Virus record (IMG/VR): IMGVR_UViG_3300025311_000014
Span: 1-30,675 of that record
From: a virus
Direction: 5' to 3' (one strand)
DNA length: 30,675 nt
Each line of letters opens with the position of its first letter. Within the stretch, counting starts at the first letter, position 1. The position numbers and the translations under genes are program-made. Positions 11,266 through 18,892 of the stretch are shown here, piece after piece. The notes below the pieces were generated by a model. The model did no database searches, was not told the origin of the DNA, and saw nothing but the letters and a program-made list of their open reading frames with translations.

Positions 11266-11316
11266 CGAATGTGCAAATTTAAATTTTACGGATCAATAAC
11301 TCTGGCGGGATGATAA

Positions 11317-13395
11317 ATGGATATTACCATTGAGAACTGCAATAGCATCGATAGTGCCAGGATTTCGCTGACTTTGGGGCGGCTAAATATAAAGTACGGC
11401 CCTAATGGAACAGGTAAAAGCACAATTGCAAAGGCAATCGAGCTTGCCGCTCTCGGTGGAGACGATCTCCCGAACCTAACGCCGTTCAAACACCGAGGTA
11501 AGGATGCAGGTGTCGCAATGGTGCCAAAGGTGACCGGCACGGATCAATTCAAGTCGGTTCTTGTATTCAACGAGGATTACGTTGATAAGTTTGTTTTTAC
11601 GCAAGAAGAAGTCGTAAAAAATAGCTTCGATATCTTCATTAAAAGCAGCGAATATGACAAGAAAATGGAAGATATTGAGTTGCTAATATCGGAGATAAAG
11701 GACACCTTCAAGAGAAATGAAAACATAGAGCAGATTTTGAGAGACCTTACTGAACTAAGTGAAAGCTTTGGTAAGTCTCAAGCGGGGTTTTCAAAATCTG
11801 GTCGGATAGCCAAGGCAATTGGTGGTGGGAACAAGTTGGAGCATATCCCGGACAGCCTGGCTCCATACACTAGCTTCATCAAGAGCGATTCTAATGTTAA
11901 GTGGATTGGCTGGCAGATAAAAGGTAACGACTTTCTCGAGATTTCTACTGAGTGCCCATATTGTGCATCACCCACAGCAGAAAAGAAGGAGACCATACTC
12001 GCCGTTAGTAAGGAATATGATGCCAAATCGATAGAGCATTTGAATATTCTATTGGCGATAGTTGCCAGGCTCGGAAAGTATTTTAGTGGAGATACTTTTG
12101 AAAATATCGAGAAAATTATAAAAAACAAATCTGAGTTGAGAAAAGAGGAGATAACCTACCTGACTGGCCTTAAAAGCCAGATTGATACGCTGCGCGAGAA
12201 GCTGCAGGACCTGAAGTCAATTTCATTCTTCTCGCTTCGTGATGTCGGTGAAATTCAGAAGCAAATTAATTCTCTGAGGATTGATCTTGGCCTCTTAAAG
12301 GCATTGGACTCAGAAGAAACCAAATTAATTGTTGATCAAATTAACCAATCTCTAGATCTTGTGCTTGGCAAGGCTGGCAAGCTGCAGGGGGAGATCAATA
12401 AACAGAAGATAGGTATTGAGGCGGCAATAAATAGGTATAAGTTGGAAATTAACAACTTTCTCCGCTATGCGGGTTACAAGTACGAAGTCGATATGCAGGC
12501 GGAAGCCGATTCGTACAAGATGAAGCTAAAACACTTCGAGTTCTCAGAGCATATCGCAGATGGATCACGTCACTTGAGTTATGGTGAAAGGAATGCATTC
12601 GCAATCGTGCTTTTTATGTACGAATGCCTGACAAAAGCTCCAGATTTTATTGTCCTTGATGATCCGATTTCGTCATTCGACAAGAATAAAAAGTTCGCCA
12701 TAATGGAGATGTTGTTTCGCGGAAAGAATAGTTTTAGTGATAAAACTGTTCTAATGCTGACACATGATATTGAGCCGATCATTGATATGGTGAAAAGTCT
12801 TGGCCACACTTTTCAACCAATGCCGGTTGCAAGCTTCTTGAGCTCTAAAGCTGGCGTGGTAACCGAGCTCGATGTTAAGAAAAAAGATATCCTCACGTTC
12901 GCCCAAATTTGCGATGAAAATATCAAGTCCCTCGATAGTGATGTTATCAAGACGATTTACCTTCGGAGGCTCTACGAGATTATGGACGACAAGGGGCTCG
13001 AGTATCAGTTGATCTCAAACCTCCTTCACAAAGAGCCTAATCCGGTAATCAAGGGAAATGGCGGCGATAGGCCAATGACCGTCGATGAAATAGCTAGTGC
13101 GACCGTTGGGGTTAAAGCGAAGCTGCTTTCGTTCGAGTTTGCCACACTATTAACGGCGGTTCTCGACGATGTGGCGATGAGGGAAGCGTATGCAAAGGCA
13201 ACAAATGGATATGAGAAGCTGCAGTTATTCAGAATAATAAACCAAGACAATCATAGTAATGATGTTGTAAAAAAATACATCAATGAGTCGTACCATATTG
13301 AGAACGAGTACATCATGCAGCTCAATCCGCACAAATACGACTCTGTGCCCGAATACATCATTGCAGAGTGCGACCAGGCAATGGGTATTCAGTAG
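11317..13395 (+). CDS. ABC-type ATPase (SMC/PrrC/RloC-like), candidate anti-phage cargo gene
   Basis: 692 residues. Walker A GPNGTGKST (28-36), ABC signature LSYGER (420-425), Walker B FIVLDDP with D-loop SSFD (444-454) and H-loop histidine H483 in LTHD define an SMC/RecF-like ABC ATPase split by a coiled-coil middle (about 110-400). The middle contains CPYC (213-216), which recalls the zinc hook of Rad50/RloC. The C-terminal ~200 residues are helical, with R639 and H646 (RIINQDNH) spaced as in HEPN RNases, and no Toprim or HNH motif. The gene is clearly more AT-rich than its neighbours and sits as a lone rightward cargo gene between the regulatory region and late gene D, a place where P2-like prophages carry defence genes. 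Function as abortive-infection ATPase/nuclease is inference. GGGA lies about seven bases before ATG 11317. Confidence 0.85.
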   Translation: MDITIENCNSIDSARISLTLGRLNIKYGPNGTGKSTIAKAIELAALGGDDLPNLTPFKHRGKDAGVAMVPKVTGTDQFKSVLVFNEDYVDKFVFTQEEVVKNSFDIFIKSSEYDKKMEDIELLISEIKDTFKRNENIEQILRDLTELSESFGKSQAGFSKSGRIAKAIGGGNKLEHIPDSLAPYTSFIKSDSNVKWIGWQIKGNDFLEISTECPYCASPTAEKKETILAVSKEYDAKSIEHLNILLAIVARLGKYFSGDTFENIEKIIKNKSELRKEEITYLTGLKSQIDTLREKLQDLKSISFFSLRDVGEIQKQINSLRIDLGLLKALDSEETKLIVDQINQSLDLVLGKAGKLQGEINKQKIGIEAAINRYKLEINNFLRYAGYKYEVDMQAEADSYKMKLKHFEFSEHIADGSRHLSYGERNAFAIVLFMYECLTKAPDFIVLDDPISSFDKNKKFAIMEMLFRGKNSFSDKTVLMLTHDIEPIIDMVKSLGHTFQPMPVASFLSSKAGVVTELDVKKKDILTFAQICDENIKSLDSDVIKTIYLRRLYEIMDDKGLEYQLISNLLHKEPNPVIKGNGGDRPMTVDEIASATVGVKAKLLSFEFATLLTAVLDDVAMREAYAKATNGYEKLQLFRIINQDNHSNDVVKKYINESYHIENEYIMQLNPHKYDSVPEYIIAECDQAMGIQ

Positions 13396-13469
13396 CCTCG
13401 GGCTCTAACTTTTAGGTCAACCGGACGCTCGAAAGCGGGCGGCTCTCCGAACGTGCTGCCTCGCGCACG

Positions 13470-14747
13470 CTAGTTACCAACACGCTCAGCCGCTTCCTGC
13501 AGTCTTTGCCACTCCCGATCCACCGCCCGCTGTGCGCTGGCCTTGCTGGCGTAGAGGTGCGTCAGGCGTTTGGGTTTGGCCTGGTCGCCGGCGGTGAGCG
13601 GGTGCTGGGCGCCGGTCTTTTCGTCGCGGTACCAGGCGAGGATGCCGGTGTAGTCGCCGCTGTCGTCGGCCAGCTCGGCCAGGTCATCGGCGTCGGGCAG
13701 TTTGGATTCCAGCTCCAGGCTGGTGGTGTAGGCGTCGGGGGTGAAGCTGTGGTTGATGTTGGCGCCGAGCCAGACGATAGCGCCGATCTCGGCCTTGATG
13801 CCGTGCAGGGCGTAGGTCAGTTCGGGGATGAGCTCCGGGCGGCCTTTGGCCAGGGTGTAGCTGAGCGTGGCCGTGCCGCGCTGCAGGCGGCTCCATTCGG
13901 CGCGAGCGGCGGCTAGGGCGCTGGCCTGGTCGGTGTAGGTGTGGCGCAGATCCTTGAGGTTGTCGCCGGCGCCGGCGATGGCGGACTTCTTCGCGGCGCT
14001 GTTGACCTCGTAGTAGTAGGCGCGCACGCCGCTGTAACTGTCGCGGTCGGCTTGCAGGTAGCGGTGCTGGTCGCCGTCCTGGCGGGTGAGGGTGATGTGC
14101 GGCAGGGGCAGGCCGCTGGCGCTGGTGCTTTTGCCAGCGGGCATGAACAGCAGGCGCCCGGCTTTGACGGTGGCGATGGCGTCGTGCTGGTCGCCCAGGC
14201 GGGCGAGCAGGTTGGCGTCGCTTTCGTTGGCCTGGTCGAGGTGCGCCAGGCCGATGGCGGCCAGCACCGGGGCGATGAGGGCTTGCAGGCCGTTGCCGGC
14301 GGCGAGGCTGCTGATGACCTCGCCCAGGGTGGCGGCGTGCCAGCTGCGCTCGCGCTTGCTCTTGAGGCCTGTGCGTAGGTCGGCGCTGCGGGCGCGGATG
14401 CTGAGCACGTCGGGCGCGCCGCTGTGCTCGGTTTCATCCACCGTGTAGCTGCCTTTGTCGGTGAGGCCGGTGTCACTCCAGCCGAGCCAGAGGCGCACGC
14501 CGGCACCGTGCGGGGGAATCGCCAGCAGGCCGTCGTGGTCGCTGAGTTGGATGTTGAGGGTGTCGGCCTCCAGCCCTCGGTTGTCGGTGAGGTTGATGCT
14601 GACCAGGCGCTGCTCGATCACGGCGGTGATGTCGCGGCCGTCCACCAGTACGCGGCAGATTGGCCGGGCGTAGCTGGCTTGTTGGCGGTAGCTGTCTGCT
14701 GCGCCCTGTAGCAGGCCGCTGGCACGGCTGAGCAGCGGGTTTATCAC
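13470..14747 (-). CDS. D: Tail protein gpD (late control D family)
   Basis: 425 residues, homologous in layout to P2 gpD, a tail hub-type protein joining the tube tip and baseplate. Recognisable parts are the N-terminal ARPICRVLVDGRDIT, the region RLVSINLTDNRGLEADTL, LWLGWSDTGLTDKGSYTVDE, and the long central beta/helix region (HAATLGEVISSLAAGNGLQA). The GTG start at 14747 overlaps the U stop as GTGA, and this gives the correct N-terminus VINPLLSR; the open frame further upstream is shadow. It is the last gene of the FI-to-D operon. No convincing terminator follows (13396-13469), and it converges on the ATPase gene. Confidence 0.92.
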   Translation of the reverse strand: MINPLLSRASGLLQGAADSYRQQASYARPICRVLVDGRDITAVIEQRLVSINLTDNRGLEADTLNIQLSDHDGLLAIPPHGAGVRLWLGWSDTGLTDKGSYTVDETEHSGAPDVLSIRARSADLRTGLKSKRERSWHAATLGEVISSLAAGNGLQALIAPVLAAIGLAHLDQANESDANLLARLGDQHDAIATVKAGRLLFMPAGKSTSASGLPLPHITLTRQDGDQHRYLQADRDSYSGVRAYYYEVNSAAKKSAIAGAGDNLKDLRHTYTDQASALAAARAEWSRLQRGTATLSYTLAKGRPELIPELTYALHGIKAEIGAIVWLGANINHSFTPDAYTTSLELESKLPDADDLAELADDSGDYTGILAWYRDEKTGAQHPLTAGDQAKPKRLTHLYASKASAQRAVDREWQRLQEAAERVGN

Positions 14748-15184
14748 AGGACACCGCGAATAAGGTTGCCGAGGGTGCCGGTGAGGCTGCCGAGTAGGTC
14801 GACACGGCCGTCGTCGATGCGCTTGAGGTTGATGGTGAACTCGATGCGCCGCGCGGCGCCGTCGCGGAAGAACAGGGTGCGGGTTTCGCTCAGGGAGTCG
14901 ATGACCCACAGGCCGTAGATGCGCCCGCTGCCCTCGATCAAGGGCCAGGCCTTGCCGGTGTCGGCCATTTGCCGGATGACGTCGAGGCTGATCTGGCTGC
15001 CGGCGATTTCGGCGAGCAGCACGCCGGGCAGGGTGATGGCGTCTTCGCCTTTGCCCATGAATTGGCGCGCCGGGTTGGTGCCGATGCGCGAAGTGCTGCC
15101 GTGGCGCCAGTCGGTTTGGCGCTGCAGCTCCTGGTAGGCGAGGGTGTGCATGCCGAATACGAACATGCCGAGGGCCATCATCAT
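14744..15184 (-). CDS. U: Tail terminator protein gpU
   Basis: 146 residues matching the gpU family: MFVFGMHTLAYQELQRQTDW, PARQFMGKGEDAITLPGVLL and GLWVIDSLSETRTLFFRDGA are typical. gpU caps the tail tube and sheath and is needed for joining to the head. Three consecutive ATG codons begin the gene (15184, 15181, 15178), with GGAG nine bases before the first. It overlaps D by four bases and follows T by six. Confidence 0.93.
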   Translation of the reverse strand: MMMALGMFVFGMHTLAYQELQRQTDWRHGSTSRIGTNPARQFMGKGEDAITLPGVLLAEIAGSQISLDVIRQMADTGKAWPLIEGSGRIYGLWVIDSLSETRTLFFRDGAARRIEFTINLKRIDDGRVDLLGSLTGTLGNLIRGVL

Positions 15185-15190
15185 GGGTTT

Positions 15191-17767
15191 TTACTCCTGG
15201 TCGTGCAGGCGCGAGCGAATGCGCGCGGCCTTGCTGCGCTCGCGCTCGTCGAGCACGCGGCTGATCTGTTGGGCGATGTCGCTGGCGTTGCCCGGCCCGG
15301 CCTGGATGGTGATGTGAATGGTGTCGCCGCCGATGCTGATGCCGGTACCGGCGTTGGCACTGAGGGGTGGGCGGTTGTCGATGCTCAGCGGCTCGCCACC
15401 GGCCAGGGCGGGCATGGCTGCAGCGCCTACGCCCAGGGCCAGCGCGCCGGCCTGGGTCATGCGCTTGGCGAAGCCGCCCAGCTGGCTGAGCGGGCCGTCT
15501 TCGCCGCCGGCCAGGCCCTGGGTGAGGCCGGCCATGGTGAAGCCGCCCAGCTCGGCGAACACGCGGGACGGGCTGCGGATGCCGAGTTTGTCTTTGAACC
15601 AGCCGATGGTGGATGCCCCGGCGCCGGTGATGGCGGTTTTGACGCTGCCCATGGCGTTGGTGATGCCGCTGACCAGGCCGCTGATGAGCATGCCGCCGAA
15701 CTCGCTGAATTTGCCCGGTAGCTCGACGCCGAAGTAGCCCAATACGCCGGCGAACGCCTTGTAGAACAGGCCCAGCGGCGACCAGTTGAGCAGCAGGGCA
15801 GCCACGCCGCCGATGCCGCCGGCAAAGGCCGCTTTGATATCGCCCCAGAGGCCGCCGAAGAAGGCCTTGATCGGCTCCCAGTAGGTGTAAATGAGGAAGG
15901 CCGCAGCGGCGATGGCGGTGATGGCCAGGCCGATGGGGTTCATCATCAGCGCGCGGCCGATGAACAGGATGCCTTTGCCGACCAGGGGCAGGGCAGTTTT
16001 GCCGAGCCTGAACAGGGTGGTGGCCAGCCCTGCGCCCTTGATGCCGAACAGGGCCATGCCATAGCGAACCATGGCGAACGGACCGAGGATGCTGGCCAGT
16101 GCCAGGGTGATGCCGCCCATGACGGCCATGAGGATGCCCAGGCCGGCGGCGGTCTTGACGATTTGCCCAGCCAGCTCGGGGTTGGCGGCGATCCAGCCTT
16201 TTACCCCGCCGATGATGCCGGTGAGGCTCTTGGTCAGCTCACGCATGGGGCCGTTCTGCTGGTCTTGCATCTGGATGCCGAGGTCTTGCCAGGCGCTGCC
16301 CAGGGCATCGAGGTCGCCCTTGAGGTTGTCGCCCATCACCTTGGCCGTGGTGTTGGCCGCGCCCTGGGCCTCGCGCAGGGTGCCGATGAACTTCTGCAGC
16401 TCGCCGCTGCCGGCCTGCTTGACCAGCACCTGCAGGCCGCTGACGGCCTCCTCGCCGGCGATGCCCTTGAGCAGACCCTGGCGATCAGCGTCGCCCATGT
16501 CCTTGGTTTTCTCGTAGATCTCCTGCAGTACGGTGGGCATGTCGCGCAGGTTGCCTTGGGCGTCCTTGGCGCTGATGCCGAGCGTGTCCAGCGCCTTGGC
16601 GGCCATCTTTGGCGGTGCGCTGAGGCGGCTGAGGATGGCGCGCAGGGCGGTGCCGCCCATGCTGCCCTGGATGCCCGCGTCGCCGAGCTTGCCGGCCATG
16701 GCGGCCACCGTTTCGATGTCCTGGCCGACTGCACTGGCCACCGGGGCCACGTACTTCATGGTTTCGCCGAGCATCTGCAGGTTGGTGTTGGAGCGGGTGA
16801 AGGTGCCGACCAGCACGTCACCCAGGCGCCCGGTTTGCTCGGCACTCATGTTGAAGCCGGTGAGGATGTTGCTGGCGATGTCGGCCGTCTCGGCCAATTC
16901 AGCACCGCCGGCCTTGGCCAGGCTGAGCATGCCCGGCAGCGCCGCCTGGATGGCTTTGGCGGTGAAACCGGCCATGGCCAGAAAGCCCTGGGCGTCGCTG
17001 GCGTCGCTGGCGGTGAACTGGGTGCTGGCGCCGAGCTGGCGGGCCTGGCCGCGCAGGGCCTGCATCTGTGGGGCGTCCTTGTTCTGCCGGGTGAGGGCGG
17101 CCACCTTGCTCTGGCTGGCATCGAACTCCAGCCCGGGCGCCATCAGCCGCGCGCCGGCATAGAGGATGCCGCTGCCGGTGGCCAGACCCGCCGCGCCGGT
17201 ACCGGCCATGCTGCCGGCCAGGCTCTGGGTGTGCTGGTACTGCTGCTTGGCCTTGGCCAGGCGCTGTTGCTGCTGGGTGACGCGCTTGAGGCGGCCTTCC
17301 TGCTGGCTTAGGGACTGGTTGGTCTGGGTGATCCGCTGCCGCAGCTCGCGCTCGTGCTGGCCGAGGTTGCGGGTGCTGATGCCGGCGGCGTTGAGTTTGC
17401 CGCGCAGGCCTTGCAGTTCGCGCTGTTGCTCGCCGTGCTTTTGCTTGAGGGCCTGGCCCTGGCGCACGGCGCGCTGGAATTCGGCGCTGAGCGCCTTGGT
17501 CGGGGTGGCGGTGTTGGCCAGTTGCCGGGAGAGTGCCTTGACCTTGTCGCGGTTGGCCTGCATGGCCGCGCCGGTTTGCTCGGCCGCACCCTTGAGGGTC
17601 TTGAAGCTGCTGATGTTGCTCTGCTGGGCCTGCAGCCCCTTGAGGGTGTCGCGGGTGCTCTTGAGGGTTCGGGCCAGGCCGATGCTGCCTTGCATGATCG
17701 ACTTGATGGGGCGGGTGGCCTTGTCGATGGCGGCCAGGACCACCTGCAGCTTCAAATCACGCGCCAT
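15191..17767 (-). CDS. T: Tail tape measure protein gpT
   Basis: 858 residues, the largest late gene, setting tail length. The order is typical: N-terminal MARDLKLQVVLAAIDKATRP, a long Gln/Lys-rich coiled coil (about 35-185), the conserved tape-measure core (FTASDASDAQGFLAMAGF, ETADIASNILTGF), then hydrophobic segments near residues 545-575 and 605-635 that probably insert into the host membrane at DNA injection, and a Gly/Ala-rich C-terminus. It overlaps the end of E' by 11 bases, as in P2, where E/E' are assembly chaperones for this protein. Confidence 0.94.
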   Translation of the reverse strand: MARDLKLQVVLAAIDKATRPIKSIMQGSIGLARTLKSTRDTLKGLQAQQSNISSFKTLKGAAEQTGAAMQANRDKVKALSRQLANTATPTKALSAEFQRAVRQGQALKQKHGEQQRELQGLRGKLNAAGISTRNLGQHERELRQRITQTNQSLSQQEGRLKRVTQQQQRLAKAKQQYQHTQSLAGSMAGTGAAGLATGSGILYAGARLMAPGLEFDASQSKVAALTRQNKDAPQMQALRGQARQLGASTQFTASDASDAQGFLAMAGFTAKAIQAALPGMLSLAKAGGAELAETADIASNILTGFNMSAEQTGRLGDVLVGTFTRSNTNLQMLGETMKYVAPVASAVGQDIETVAAMAGKLGDAGIQGSMGGTALRAILSRLSAPPKMAAKALDTLGISAKDAQGNLRDMPTVLQEIYEKTKDMGDADRQGLLKGIAGEEAVSGLQVLVKQAGSGELQKFIGTLREAQGAANTTAKVMGDNLKGDLDALGSAWQDLGIQMQDQQNGPMRELTKSLTGIIGGVKGWIAANPELAGQIVKTAAGLGILMAVMGGITLALASILGPFAMVRYGMALFGIKGAGLATTLFRLGKTALPLVGKGILFIGRALMMNPIGLAITAIAAAAFLIYTYWEPIKAFFGGLWGDIKAAFAGGIGGVAALLLNWSPLGLFYKAFAGVLGYFGVELPGKFSEFGGMLISGLVSGITNAMGSVKTAITGAGASTIGWFKDKLGIRSPSRVFAELGGFTMAGLTQGLAGGEDGPLSQLGGFAKRMTQAGALALGVGAAAMPALAGGEPLSIDNRPPLSANAGTGISIGGDTIHITIQAGPGNASDIAQQISRVLDERERSKAARIRSRLHDQE

Positions 17768-17879
17768 GCTTGGCCTCTAGTCGCTTGCGGGCGCGCTCGC
17801 GCCATTCCATCAGATCGGTGAGGCCCAGCGGATCCATGTCCGCTGGGGCCCAGTGAAAGACCATGGCGAGATCCGCCAT
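17757..17879 (-). CDS. GpE' tail protein: frameshift extension of gpE
   Basis: The E' frame encodes a GpE-type domain (MADLAMVFHWAPADMDPLGL then TDLMEWRERARKRLEAKHGA). It is open upstream to 17957 and overlaps the end of E, with slippery TTTTTTG in the overlap. A -1 shift at 17930-17936 joins E residues 1-106 to 57 residues of E', giving a predicted 163-residue E+E' protein. By analogy with P2 and lambda (gpG/gpGT), the fusion is a tape-measure chaperone. The coordinates given start at the internal ATG 17879, which has only a weak ribosome-binding site, so independent translation is doubtful. The end overlaps T by 11 bases. Confidence 0.88.
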   Translation of the reverse strand: MADLAMVFHWAPADMDPLGLTDLMEWRERARKRLEAKHGA

Positions 17880-17887
17880 GGCATCTT

Positions 17888-18247
17888 CTACGCGACGAGG
17901 GATGCTTCCGCTTTCGCCGACTTCTGCAGCAAAAAACCGGCCACCGCGACGCCGCACTGCACCAGGTCGGCGGGGTCCATTCGGCCGATCTCGATGTCGG
18001 TGAGGGCCGGGCTGGTGATGCGCGGCAGGACTTTGCGCAGGGCGCTGACGTCGAGGTTCATCAGCTCGACCAGGGACACGCCGCGCAGTTCGCCGGACAT
18101 AGGCTTGCGCAGGGTGACGCTGGCAATGACCTGTTCGCCGCGGACGATGTGGCCGTCGAGGTCGACGGTTTCTTCGTTGGGGTTTTTCACGAGGCTTTTC
18201 ATTTTTTCGGTAATGTCGTTAAGGCGTTTGTTGTCGGTCTTTTCCAT
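17888..18247 (-). CDS. E: Tail assembly chaperone gpE
   Basis: 119 residues of the phage tail assembly chaperone E/41/14 family: RLNDITEKMKSLVKNPNEET, SVTLRKPMSGELRGVSLVEL and LRKVLPRITSPALTDIEIGR. It coats and keeps soluble the tape measure during tail assembly and is made alone or, by -1 frameshifting, as the longer E+E' form. ATG 18247 has AAAGGAG eight bases upstream. It lies between the major tail tube gene FII and T, the conserved position. Confidence 0.92.
   Translation of the reverse strand: MEKTDNKRLNDITEKMKSLVKNPNEETVDLDGHIVRGEQVIASVTLRKPMSGELRGVSLVELMNLDVSALRKVLPRITSPALTDIEIGRMDPADLVQCGVAVAGFLLQKSAKAEASLVA
17930..17936 (-). other. Programmed -1 ribosomal frameshift site (T TTT TTG)
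   Basis: On the minus strand the E frame reads GGT TTT TTG CTG, so the heptamer is in the X_XXY_YYZ phase (T TTT TTG). It is the same heptamer as in P2 E/E'. After slippage the frame continues TTT TTT GCT GCA into E'. Confidence 0.9.
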
Positions 18248-18272
18248 GGTGTTGCTCCTTTGTGGGTAGATA

Positions 18273-18290
18273 GCCGGCCAGTGGGCCGGC
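18273..18290. other. GC hairpin between FII and E
   Basis: GCCGGCC (18273-18279) and GGCCGGC (18284-18290) form a perfect 7-bp stem with an AGTG loop. No U run follows in the direction of transcription. It may stabilise or process the late mRNA. Confidence 0.45.
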
Positions 18291-18322
18291 GGTGGTGGCG
18301 TGCTGCCGTAGCAGCCCAGGGC

Positions 18323-18838
18323 TTACAGGCCGATGGCTTTGCGCTGGGCTTCGAGCAGGTCTTTGCCGTCGACCAGGAAGACGAAGTTGAGCAGGTCGAT
18401 CTCGATCTCGACGTTGCCGTCGACGGTGAGCTTGTAGTAGCTGCAGGTGGTGGTGATCTTGTGCTCGGTGTCTTCGCCGGGCTCAGCGTCGCCCATGTCG
18501 ATTTCTTCATGGCGGCCGCGCACGACCACCTCGACGGCGCTGACTTCGCCGGTGTCGTCACGCTGCACGGCGCCGGCCCAGCGCAGCAGCACGCCGGCGG
18601 CGGTGGTGATGCCGTACTGGCGGATGACGGTGAGGTCCCAGCCGCCGAGGGTCCACTCGATCTGTAGCCCGTCGTCGCCCATACCCATGTCGGCCTTGAC
18701 TGGGCCGTCCATGCCGGCGCCGCGCCAGGCTTCCATTTTGCGGGTGAGGTTGGGCAGGGTGACCGACTTGCTGACGCCCATGTAGCTCTGGCCGTCGTTG
18801 AACATATTCTGGTTTTTCAGTTTGCGAGGCATGGCCAT
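18323..18838 (-). CDS. FII: Major tail tube protein gpFII
   Basis: 171 residues, the family's usual length. Typical segments are MPRKLKNQNMFNDGQSYMG, TLPNLTRKMEAWRGAGMDGP, EWTLGGWD and the C-terminal YKLTVDGNVEIEIDLLNFV. It forms the inner tube of the contractile tail through which DNA passes. ATG 18838 has GGAG eight bases upstream; an ATG two codons later is possible. It follows the sheath gene FI. Confidence 0.95.
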   Translation of the reverse strand: MAMPRKLKNQNMFNDGQSYMGVSKSVTLPNLTRKMEAWRGAGMDGPVKADMGMGDDGLQIEWTLGGWDLTVIRQYGITTAAGVLLRWAGAVQRDDTGEVSAVEVVVRGRHEEIDMGDAEPGEDTEHKITTTCSYYKLTVDGNVEIEIDLLNFVFLVDGKDLLEAQRKAIGL

Positions 18839-18866
18839 TGGGCGTGCTCCAGGATGCAGTGGGCAG

Positions 18867-18885
18867 GCCCCGCGCTGGGCGGGGC
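18867..18885. other. GC hairpin between FI and FII
   Basis: GCCCCGC (18867-18873) pairs with GCGGGGC (18879-18885) over a 5-base loop in the FI-FII gap. No U run is present. Such hairpins next to highly expressed structural genes often tune relative mRNA levels; here that is only a possibility. Confidence 0.4.
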
Positions 18886-18892
18886 GGCGGGA

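Noticed and set aside
13396-13469. Terminator between the convergent ATPase and D genes
   Set aside because: Only short imperfect stems (such as CGCT/AGCG) without U tracts on either strand; no feature can be supported.
16163-17311. 382-codon rightward open frame antisense to the tape measure gene
   Set aside because: Shadow of the high-GC tape measure gene T, which has a strong family match. No promoter or ribosome-binding site for the antisense frame.
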